Part shown: one piece after another, positions 9,856 to 19,600 of the stretch
How the letters are laid out: every line of letters starts with the position of its first letter
Numbering within the stretch: position 1 is the first letter of the stretch
Source of the DNA: Aurantiochytrium sp. KH105
Taxonomy: Eukaryota; Sar; Bigyra; Thraustochytrida; Thraustochytriidae
NCBI GenBank assembly: GCA_003116975.1
Contig: BGKB01000041.1
Location: 457,530 to 521,529 of the forward strand
DNA: 64,000 bases
Reading direction: 5' to 3'
Notes under the pieces: model-generated
Databases searched by the model: none
Told to the model about the DNA's origin: nothing
The model's input: only the letters and a program-made list of their open reading frames with translations
Translations under genes and position numbers: made by a program

Positions 9856-12360
9856 CGTTCGTCCCCTTCCCGCCAGCCAGCCAGCGAGCGAGTGACCAAC
9901 CTCGCCAGCGGCCCCGCCGGGGCGCGAGCGAGCGGCCTCTGCCGCCAACTCCGGCCGACTTCGGTCGCCAGCCAGCCCGCTCGCCTCGCAAGCGAGTGCT
10001 CTCGCGAGGAGGCGGAGGGCTATGCTCTGCTCTGCTCTGCTCTGCTCTGCTCCGCCGCGCTAGCGATGATGATTGTTTGTGTGTATAGCGACGGTGTATC
10101 GCGCAATACAAATGTAGTAGGCCCTGAAGGGAAGGGAGATCTGGGGCAGAATGCACACGCCCCGACGGGCTTTCACAAGCCCGCCGCGCACACAGGCTGG
10201 CTTTGCACGCAAGAATTCGGGCCGTCGCCGTACACACGACGCTACAGAATGCCACCCAACGGTGCGGCCTTCGCGGCTGCGCCTTTCTTTCCGCGCCGAC
10301 ACGAGGTGTCCCCGCAGACGCAGACTAGCGAGTGCACGAGCTTGAGCCCAAGCTCGCGGGAGCGACTGCGACTGCGCCTGCGACTTGGACGTGCAATCAC
10401 AGGCCGCGAGCGTCCCGCCCGATGCCGCTCTCGCGCGTCGTGTGCACGCTCGAGGGCCGCTGCACTGTGCACGTGCACGTGCTCCTCGTGCACGTGCGCA
10501 AAGCAGTGCAGCTGGCAGGGCCGGCGCTGCTCGAGGTCTCCCTTGCACAACTCGCGCCAAGACGGGCGGAGGAGCGAGCGAGCGAGCGGCTCCGCTCGGC
10601 GCGCAGGGCCGGTCGCTTTCGGCCAGCTGGGACGGGGTCGGAGTCGGAGTCGCGGTCCGATGGGATGGATGGGATGCCTAGTTGTCCAAGAGAGCCGCCC
10701 CGCTTCGCCCAAGAAAGAAAGCGGCGGCAGCTTCCGCGACGGTGACCAGGACTTCTGGCTGGCGGGCTGGCGGGCTGGCGGTCTGGCTGTCTGGCTGTCT
10801 GCACACGCCCGCTCGCCCGCGAGCCTGCGTGTGCGAGGCCTGTGACGCGGACGCGCCCGTGCGTGCAGGCCCTGACTGTGCGCGTGTGTTTTGCGCAAGC
10901 GATCGGTGGTACGCACGGCGAGCCAAGGGGGCTCCGCTTTAACCCCCGCCCGCTTGTTGCCGCGGCGAACTCGTCTCCGCGCCTTGCGCCAGAGCACGCC
11001 AGCAGTGCAGCCAGCGAGCGAGCGAGCGAGCCTCGGTCCCAAGCCAAGCCAAGCTAAGCTCGCTCGTTGTTTGCGTGTTGTGTAAGATGGTCGACCAAGC
11101 TCTCGAGCTCGCTTTTGCTCCCCTGGCCAGCCTCGTCCCCGCGCGCCTTGCGGACGCCGCTAGCGCCGCGGCCTCGGTGTCTCCGGCCCTCTCGCGCAGG
11201 CGCGAAGGCGGTCTGCCCTGCCTTGCTCTGCCTTGCTCTGCCCTGCAGTGCTGTGCCCTGCTCTGCTCCGCCGCGTCGCTGCAGCCGCGAAAGTAGAAGC
11301 CCTGTCTGTATCCTCGCTTGTTTCGGATCGCATCATACGCGCCCAGCAGCTGCAGCTGGAGGCGGCCGCCGCCGCCCGGCTCTCCGCGCCAGGCCCTGCG
11401 CCGCCAGTGCCGGTCTCGCCCGCGCAGGAGAACGCGCGCCGCGCGCGGGGTCTCCCGCGCTCTCCGCGCTGGTTTATCGGCTGCGCGGCTTGATGGCATG
11501 GAGTGGAATCGAACCAAAGCGAAGGGACAGATTAGATTAGATTCTGGGCTCCGGCGCCTGCTCGCTCGCCCCCCGCGCACGGCCTCGCCCCACGCGCAGA
11601 GCAGAACAGAGCGCGCGACCGGCGCTCGTTCGGCCGCTGCGCCGCTACGCCGTGCCGTGCCACGCCATGCTCTGCGCTGCGCTGCGCTGCTGCGCTGCGC
11701 CGTGCTCGGTGGCGAGACCTGGCCGGGCGAGACTGGGACGGTCGTGACGTCATTTTGGGACAAGGTCAAATCTTCTTCTGCACAGAGAGAGAGGGAGACA
11801 GACAGACGGAGAGACAGAAACGAAGCGAGACACCGTGACAGCGGGAGAGCAGAGCAGAGCGTGGCACGGCATGGAATGGCATAGCGGCGTAGCGGCCGAG
11901 CGTTCCTGGCCGCAGCGGCAGGGAGGCAGACCCCGGAGCGCAAAGCGGACTGCCTCCACGAGCGACGCCTCGAGGTTGCAGCAGTCCCGAGTCGGAGAGC
12001 GCGCAAGGCTCGAGCTTTCCAAGAACTTTACGAGGCCCGCGAAAGAGCAAGCCGTCATGTGCTGCAGCTGTACCTCCGAACTCGTGCGGCGCACGCGTCC
12101 GTCCGTCTGTCTGATGCTGGCTGTGCAGTGCGCATGCACAGCAACTGCAGCTGCACCGCGGGAAGAAGAGGCGTGCTCGTGGATGATGATGCGAACGTCT
12201 TGGGGGAGTCCCAGTGTCGACGAACGGACCGACCGAACGACCGACCGACCGGACGACTGACGAGAGACAGACCAGACAGACAGACTGAGACAGACAGACC
12301 GATCGCCCCACGAGTGGTCGGCCTCCCGTCTGGTCAGACGGTCGCTCAACTTGATCAACA
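9856..12360. other. GC-rich non-coding region upstream of the kinase gene
   Basis: About 2.5 kb of strongly GC-rich, CpG-rich sequence. It carries short tandem motifs: (CTCTG)n at about 10027-10052, a GGCTGGCG/GTCTGGCT ladder near 10757-10801, GCTCTGCC repeats near 11215-11270, and GACC/CAGA ladders at about 12225-12300. Overlapping open frames occur on both strands, but they are Arg/Ala/Ser-rich, mostly lack ATG starts and show no domain. It probably includes the promoter and 5' UTR of the kinase gene ending at 9855. No gene is supported. Confidence 0.6.
10469..10497. promoter_or_regulatory. Perfect 11-bp inverted repeat containing CACGTG boxes
   Basis: GCACGTGCACG (10469-10479) and its exact complement CGTGCACGTGC (10487-10497) are separated by a 7-base loop. 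The element holds three CACGTG (E-box/G-box) hexamers at 10470, 10476 and 10491. It lies about 610 bp upstream of the kinase start codon on the minus strand. A bHLH/bZIP binding cluster is possible; its role is inference. Confidence 0.5.
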
Positions 12361-14268
12361 AGAGTGGTCTCTGTAGTGTACTCTTCAAGTTGCGATGCGA
12401 TTGGCGCAGCAGCACAGCAGGCAGCGGTGGGCAATCCAATGCAGAGAAGCACAAGAGAAACCAACCATGGCAAATGGGAACTTTCTAGATTTTGTCATGC
12501 GAACGAGACGGATGGTCTCGTCTGCAGCACTGCAGCATGCGGCTCACGCCCTCCAAAAACGCATGCGGAACTCTTTTTGCTGCCGGGTTCTCGCACCAGT
12601 TCCACGTCTGTCGTCAGGGCCGGTCAAAATTCCTGGGCCTCGTTTCAGCGTCAGACTTTCTCCTGCGATCTCAAAGTAGCTTTATCCAAGCCACTACTCG
12701 GCTGCAGCTCGAGCGACGTCTACGTTGCGCCCGAATCGCGGTGGTCTTGTGATCAGTCGCTGGCGCTGGCATGCTCGTCGGGCTCCCTTCCTCCGCCGCG
12801 CGCTCGGCACGCTTGCTTGAGTTCGGCTTGCTTTGCTGGTCGGGCACGCTCGTCACACTGACGCTGCGGTGGGACGACTCGCCGGAGTACCTTGAGCTGA
12901 CCCTTCTCAAACTGCGCGATAGAAACGTGTCAGATCCTCGCATGGACAGAGGAGTGATGAAGAGGATAAAGTGTAAACTTGCTTTGAGCAGAAATACACT
13001 CGTCTCGAAATTTTACAAAGTCAAGAAAGGGTCTGCATTCGATAAGGAAAAATCGGGCATCGAATGTGAGAGCTAGAGCCGTCACACAGACCATCTTGTT
13101 TACTTTGATTGATTGGCTGATTCTGATTTCGTCATGCCTTTGTGTGTTCTACTACACTATACTCCAAGGGAAAGCGTTTGTTGACATCTTGGATGTCTTG
13201 CACAAGCTCGACAGGCCTTACTTTGATGGTGGCGTTCCTGAAACGTCTCAGATGAACTTCAATGTGGTCTTCTATGTGCAAAAGTGGCGCCCAGATTCTT
13301 CAATTCGTCCACGCGGAGAGCGACGCCTTGTCCATGCACCATGAAGAGCGTCTCACGGATCCGACTGAGGACTAACGATCCTAGAGTCTCGTTCTCATGC
13401 TCGCTGTATTGTATTGACATCAGGTTTCCCAAGATGAACTTTGTAGCGCTAAAAAGACTCATCGCAACCTCCACGAAATGTAGGATGGCAAGAACAAAAG
13501 ATGCCTGCCAGGGCCTATTTAAAGCGAAGCCATCGACGACCACCCATACGGGGAGTTCTTCTTTTCTGTCAGCTCGTCTTATGGACCACTTTGACGTGCT
13601 GCACGCAAAAGGCTCCCGGCACGATACCAAACTTGCCCACGGGGGATCGTCGCGGCACAGAAGCCGTGGTTCCAAGGAAGTCTCGTGTCGACGCTGACGT
13701 TTGCGCCAACACATCCATGATGTGCTCCAGTCGATGCTAGCTGTGCAGCAAGTGCATGATCGAATGCTCCACTTTTGGGATTAGGTTTTTGACTCCAAGG
13801 TTCTCGCCACGCCACGCGCGTCCCATCGTCCAGAACGTATGCGGAACAACCGCGGAACCGCATGTTCCGGTTCGTTCTGCTATCGAGCAAGACAGGCAGG
13901 GGCGTCCACCGTCTTCTTTTTTCGCGAGCAGCCAAGCAGGAAACGCACGAAGCCGACGGTGAGTTTTGGACGAGCGCGCGCGCGCGTGGGGCGCGAGGGA
14001 GAGTCTGCGCGGCGGGGCAAGCGAAGGCAGAGGCCCTCTTTCCGCGCCTGCTCGCGTGCGAGGCCACAAGCGCGGCCTGCGCGCGAGCGAGCGCCGACTG
14101 TTATTGATGGACTCGGCGGTCTAAAGCGGAAATCTAACGATAACCACGTCGCGTGCAGCAGAAACGGGTCAAGGTTGAGGGCGAGGGCGAGGGCGAGAAC
14201 TGGGCGCGCATCCGGCGGAGAGGAGCAAAGACCCGGGTGGGATACGCTTGAAAAAGGCAAATTTCACA
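12361..14268. other. Unassigned region of lower GC, no supported gene
   Basis: GC falls compared with the flanks, especially at 12900-13800. Several medium-length frames on the minus strand (about 13259-13714 and 13579-14067) have protein-like composition but shift frame, lack ATG starts and match no family that I recognise. They could be remnants of a decayed gene or chance frames. The last few hundred bases should hold the promoter of the MYCBP-like gene at 14269. Confidence 0.5.
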
Positions 14269-14553
14269 ATGGCGACCTCGCACAAGACCTCGGACAGCAA
14301 GAAGGAGGAATTCCGCAAGTACCTGGAAAAGAGCGGCGTCATTGATGCCCTTACCAAAGTCCTCGTCGGTCTCTACGAGGAGCCAGAAAGGCCGACGAAT
14401 GCTGTAGACTATGTGAAGCGATACATGGGTGCCTCTGCAGGTCAGGACTCGGAGGCCTTGAAGCGCGAAAACGAGGAGCTCAAGCAGCAGATTGAAGACC
14501 TCAAGTCGCAGCTCGATTCTGCCGGCGCGGGTGCCGGCGCCGCAGCCGAGTAG
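14269..14553 (+). CDS. MYCBP: c-Myc-binding protein (MYCBP/AMY-1) homologue
   Basis: Small protein of 94 residues, close to the 103 of human MYCBP. The N-terminal half has the family core: SKKEEFRKYLEKSGVIDAL, then TKVLVGLYEEPERP and a DYVKRYMG segment. A short coiled coil follows (about residues 60-85, LKRENEELKQQIEDLKSQL) and an Ala/Gly tail. MYCBP proteins in animals bind MYC and also AKAPs and ciliary/axonemal complexes; only the latter kind of role is likely in a protist, and that is inference. The ATG at 14269 (context CACAATGG) gives the family's usual N terminus; the codon seven positions upstream is TTG, not ATG. Confidence 0.88.
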   Translation: MATSHKTSDSKKEEFRKYLEKSGVIDALTKVLVGLYEEPERPTNAVDYVKRYMGASAGQDSEALKRENEELKQQIEDLKSQLDSAGAGAGAAAE

Positions 14554-15243
14554 ACATTGCGGGTGTCTAGCGCAGAGATTGTCAAATCTCTTTTCATGGA
14601 TCGATTTTTTACGCGCTCGGCAGCGGCAGTCGCAACATTAATCTCACAATACCAGACGGGTGGAGAAGGGCGACGGCGAGAAGAGAATCATGTTGTCGAT
14701 CGAAATGACAAGGTTCCATGAGCGATTCTCGCATGAATCTGCCTCTCTACGTAAAAAGAGCTCAACTGAAAAGAAGAAAACCTAATATACACGTCCTTTT
14801 TTTGTGTCATCATGTATATGGACAACCAACCTGTCAAGCCCTGCATCGCGCCATTATTTCTTTGGTTAACAGTCTTGCGCAACAGAACAGAAATTTTTTG
14901 CTTTTGCTGCAAAACTCAGCAGCTCTCTTGCAACCACCTTACGCGTTGTATTAGCGAATGGAAACTTTTCTTCGCGGTCATCATTTGCACGCGCTGCGCG
15001 TCGAAGACCTTTTACTCTGAACATGTGGAATATGAACTTTATCCTACTCACGCCCCAGGCCGAGTGCATGAATTATATATTTTTAATTTTGGATGCACAC
15101 ACAACGCGAGATTCGATGCGATATGCAAACAAGAGTTGATTGATCAAGGACGCGTGAAGATATTGGCACATTTTTTCGTTTCGTCCTTGGAGCGTGACAC
15201 GGCGCTGCGGTGATTGCAACAAGCAACATTCTCAGGAGCGAGA
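14554..15243. other. Convergent spacer of lower GC
   Basis: Three-prime flanks of the MYCBP-like gene (+) and the VIT/vWA gene (-). AT-rich for this window, with TTTTTTTG and ATATATTTTTAATTTT stretches. Short frames on both strands match nothing. No gene is supported. Confidence 0.6.
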
Positions 15244-17982
15244 TTACGCGCACGCGAGGCACTCCAAACAGGCCTCGCAGTCACAGCAGTCACAGCAGTC
15301 ACAGCAGCCATCATCGCAACATACCTCGCCGTCGGCAGCATCGGCAGCCACTTCCGCTCCAGTGGCGGCATTGGCCATCACCGATGTGTATGCGATGGAA
15401 CCAAATGCAGCGGCACCGGCGAGAGCGCCACCAAGAATGAGGATCTTGGAGTGCTTGGACAGATCAAAGCGCTGGCGCGAGATCCGCTCATCGCCACTGG
15501 CGGCGGCGGCCTTGTCCCGCTTGTCCATTTCCACTGCCACCATGCTTGTAAAGGGACAGGAAATACCCTCGGAAACGGCGAGACTAATGCATTTGCGCTT
15601 GAGACGCTCTCCCTCGGGCGATTCGAGATCGGCGAGCCAGGCATCCGCCACCATCATATCTACGAATTGCTGCGCAAAGACTTTGGCGAGAGGCATGTGC
15701 TTGGCCCCGCTCAAGGCAAGGCTCGTACGCCAGCGCTCGCCAGAGGCGAGGGTCCCGGACACAGTCACCTGAAGTCCATCGGGCAAATGACCTCCGTACC
15801 GCATCGAGACGATTGCAGGCGCGTGGCAGTACAGATCAGGGACGCGCTGGGGGCACCAAGAGCGTTCATCGAGGGCCTCTAGCTTGGCGCGCGTGGCCTG
15901 TTGGTCTTCGGCGCTGAGGGAAGACATGGGCTCGAGCTCCACGCTGACGTCCTTGAGGACGGCAAGTTGAGCATGCGAAAAGAGACTCGTCATTTTGGCG
16001 CGTACCTGCGTCCGCAGCATGCAGACGTCGGCGTAGCCGCGGCCAATGGACGCAAGCTTGCGCAGAAAGTAAGCATTGCAATCAACGCCAATGCCAAAGG
16101 CAAAAAGACGCACCTCGGGCGCGATGCAGCCTGCAAACTTGCAGATTTCCCGCTCATTTTCTACAGCGCCATCAGTGACGACAAAGATGGTGCGCAGACG
16201 CTGCGGGTCCTTGACCGCGACGCGGCCCCGGCGTTGCGTGGTATCCGCTCGCACCCCACCGGACTCGCCCTCTCCAATGGCAGGCGGGACGGGCTGATTC
16301 TGCAGATTTTCGCTCAGCATGCCCCAAAAGGCTTGCTTCAATGGCGAGAGGATATCCGTCAGACCGCCTGGCTCGACGGAACGAACCCACTCGATGGCGC
16401 GCGTAATGTACTCGGGCTTGGCGCGAATGCAAATGGGTTTGGTGCCATCCGGAAATTCTTGCACCTGAGGGGCGGCGGGTCCTCCGTCCGCCGCAGCTTG
16501 GCTCTTGTTAGTCGGGTCCACCAAAAGGACGCCCGGCGTTGCCAGCGTCGAGGTAAAGTTGAGGTCTTGGCCCTCGAGCCCCAGCGCCGACATGAGCGTG
16601 GCGACGTCAGTGTCTGACGGCTCGGGATAGCACCCGCCGAACCAAATCTGGCGGTCGTCAAAGCAGCAAATTGCGAATCGGTCCTGGGGGCGCAGTTGTT
16701 GCAGCGCGGCAATCACCGCGTCTTGGGCGTGGTGGAAAACGTTCGAAAAGCCCATGCTTCCAGATCGATCGAGCACAATGACAACGTCGCGAGGATGAAG
16801 ATTTGCGACAGTTGCTTCAGGGCGAGGTGGCGCCAAAAACGTCGTGACCACGCCTCCGGGAACTACTTCGACTTCCTTGGACTTGCCGCTGGAACGGAAC
16901 GAGGGCGATGTATCGTGCACGAGCTGCGTCTGAATTTCGCTCGACCAGGCAGGATACGAGAGCTCGAACTCGCCGCCTGGGTGCTGCTGCACGCTGCCGT
17001 CGAGCACAAGTCGCAAAGTCGTGTAAGGCCCGTCATCCTCAGGAGTCACTTCATCTTGGTTCGCGTCAATGTTCTCGGAGGCTTGCTTGCACAGCACGAG
17101 ACCTTCAGACTCCCACACTTGGGCCTTGGCGTCGTTGCTCGTTTCCCGGAGCACGTATTTCGGAATGTCCATAGAGATGTCAAAGCTGATGACGTCCTTG
17201 AGCGGGACGCCGCCCAAGCTGCTCTCGGGAACGCCGAGAGGGAGCGAAAGCTTGTATCTTCCGTCCTCGAAGTTCAGCGTATCCATAAATTCTGCGGTGA
17301 CACGAACGGTCTCATCCTTTTTGACGTTATGAAAGGGCAAGCTGAACATTTCCGGGTGGTATGTCGAGGGGTCGTAGCCCGACTTTTCGCGATACAATTG
17401 CATGGCAAACGCCATGCCACGACCTTCGTTGTTCTTGAATCCAGAGAGGGCCGCCGTGGCGTCTACAACGTGCACCTGAAAGACCTTGTCCCTCTCTAGA
17501 TGGGCTGCTGCTGTGGTCACGGTGGTTGTGTGCCTTTTAGGCAGCTCGAACACAAAACCGGGCGGCGATCGCGAGGTGCTGGTTTCACAATGTTGATCGT
17601 AGACCCACTCGCCGTTGAGCTTGATAAAGGCCATGGAGAGATGAACGTCCACTTTGATGCGAAGCTTCTTGAGCGTGAGGAGCTTGCTGTCCTCAGGTGC
17701 GAGCGCGATCACGCGCAGGTACCTTCCAAGAAAGTTGCCGTGCATGTCCGCGTCTTCAGCGCTCATGGCGTTGGCCGACTCTCCTTCTGGGTTTTTATTC
17801 ACCCCATCATCCCCGCCTACGCTTGAGCTCGAGCCGGGATGAATGTTGGCATTATACTCGGTGCCAATGAGATGCTGCGCTCGACGGCCCCACAGTGATC
17901 GCGCCGCGATACTGCCGAGCGTTGACCGTCCGAGTTGTTGTTGCTGCTGCTGTTGTTGCTGTTGCTGCTGTTGCTGTTGTTG

Positions 17983-18013
<31 letters not shown>

Positions 18014-18018
18014 TGCAT
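15244..18018 (-). CDS. VIT and vWA domain protein with polyQ N terminus, membrane segment and Cys-rich tail
   Basis: 924 residues from the ATG at 18018. It begins with a run of about 27 Gln. A VIT (vault/inter-alpha-trypsin) domain lies at about residues 110-260, followed by a von Willebrand A domain whose MIDAS reads DRSGSMG with Asp417. The order VIT-vWA is that of inter-alpha-trypsin heavy chains, PARP4 and VWA5A. Near the C terminus a hydrophobic Gly/Ala-rich segment (about 858-879) looks like a single membrane anchor. The final 25 residues hold 12 Cys in CC-D steps, encoded by a CAGTCA repeat. There is no signal peptide, so the vWA domain is probably cytosolic and tail-anchored (inference). 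The frame continues upstream of 18018 without another ATG, so a 5' exon cannot be excluded. The partner or ligand is unknown. Confidence 0.85.
17934..18015. repeat. (CAG/CAA)n polyglutamine-coding microsatellite
   Basis: Mixed CAG and CAA codons on the minus strand, beginning immediately after the start codon of the VIT/vWA gene and encoding about 27 consecutive Gln. The last nine units before the ATG are pure CTG on the + strand. Length is likely to vary between strains. Confidence 0.95.
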
Positions 18019-19600
18019 TGTCCCTGTCGAGTTGCGCGTGTACAACCGGCTCGCCTTGTCTGACTGAATTCACCAGTGGAACAAAGGTCCCAACAAAGAG
18101 AGAGAGACGCACGAACGAGGTCGCTGTATGAGCTCGCGCTGCTCCCCGCGTCAGCTGCGCGCGAGCAGGCAGGCAGACCGGCGAGCGCCTCTCCGCCTTC
18201 GTCGCACGCTCCGCGCGCGGCCCTCCTCCCGCCTCTGCTGTCCGCGTCGCGGCGGCGCGAGCTCCGCGAGTATCAGGACTGGCCTCGACTTCTTTCTCTC
18301 CTCTTGTCCCGCAATCAGCCAATCTCCCTCTCCTCGCTGACGGCGAACCCGTCCGCGTCGCCGCGCAGCGCCTCGCGGCGGGGGGCGCGGGGCAGGCGCG
18401 TGCGCGGCGTGTCGAGCGCTCGCGAGCTCGCAGCGGCGCTCGCGTCTCGAGCGGCGTCCGCGACAGACCTCGAGCAAGGGTTTTGTTTGGACGCCTATCC
18501 TCGCGCGCCGCCCGCCGCCTAGGCCCCGCTAGGCCCCGCCTACGCAGCCCAGCTCCGGCTTTTCGGATTCCGGGTCCTGTGCGGCCGCAGACCGCTCCAA
18601 AGACACAGCCCGCGCGCACCGGACAAGGGAGCAGCCATCTCTTCTTTCACCTGCAACCAGGCCACCCACCCACGCACGCACGCACGCGACTAGTACCCGG
18701 CCACCAACCCGCGGCTCCTCGCCGCTCTTGGCGGGGCGAGAAGAGGCTTCCTTCCCCTCTTCCCCGCTCGCCTTGGCGGCGGGCCCTCGCGGCCACCTCC
18801 GGGAGTGAGGACCTTCGTTTGTGGACCCTGCGACACGACCGGCGCCAGAGGGAGAGAGAAAGAGGGAGAGAGACTCTTTTCTTTCGCCGTTATACTAGTT
18901 CGACGGTCTCGATCGAGAAGAAGCGGTGCAGCTACGCCGACTGCGACTCGAATGTCTTCGGCGACGTGGAAAGAAAGGCCTTTCGGAATGTGCACGAGGG
19001 CAGCAGCAGCCATGGCAGGCGGCCGCGAGGACGTTTTCGACGATAATGGCTCGGGGGAAGGGTGGGAGGGAAGGACGGGAAATGATTGGCCAGGTCAGGC
19101 CGCGCCAGGCACGAGTCTCCTCACGGAAGTCGCGTGCGCGCCCGCTTGTCATCAACGCGCCGCGCCCTCAGGTCTTCCCGGCCGCGGCAGTTGGCGGAAC
19201 GCTTGGAGTCGGGAGAACTCACTGTCAGTCAACTCACGGTCACTGTGTTGCGAGAACTCAGCTCATTGTGTTGGCTGGTGGGAGAACTCAACTTTGCAGC
19301 GGCAGCTGAGCGGGTAACTTTTGTCAGACGCCATGGATCGCGTGATTGCGCCGCCGGAAGACGGAGGACCCAGACCGGGAAGGTGAAGCGACCGGGTTGG
19401 CGAGCCGGCTCGGTCATCTTCAACCCGAACACCAACGTTGCTTGTTCTGCTCCAAAGCATTGGAGGGAGATAGGCCTATGCATGGCTCGGGTAGTTTGTT
19501 TTCGCGCGCGACGATGTGTGGCTCGAAGTTCTTCGGAAAGGTTGGTGCGAGTCTGAAATGAAGGAGGCGGACCAATCTACCTGCGATGGCAAGAAAAGGA
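18019..19600. other. GC-rich region upstream of the VIT/vWA gene
   Basis: Contains the presumed promoter and 5' UTR of the VIT/vWA gene, then purine/pyrimidine tracts such as GAGAGAGAAAGAGGGAGAGAGA near 18850 and a cluster of GAGAACTCA words at about 19210-19295. Several overlapping frames show only compositional bias. No gene is supported. Confidence 0.55.

Noticed and set aside
11497-11520. tRNA-like T-arm (GGTTCGATTCC on the minus strand)
   Set aside because: The flanking bases do not form a five-pair T stem and no acceptor, D or anticodon arms could be built around it.
10939-12006. 355-codon minus-strand frame
   Set aside because: Arg/Ala/Ser-rich translation of GC-rich DNA, overlapped by comparable frames on both strands, with no domain.
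13259-14067. Possible decayed minus-strand gene
   Set aside because: Some segments look protein-like, but frames shift, starts are missing and no family is recognisable, so only the region is described.
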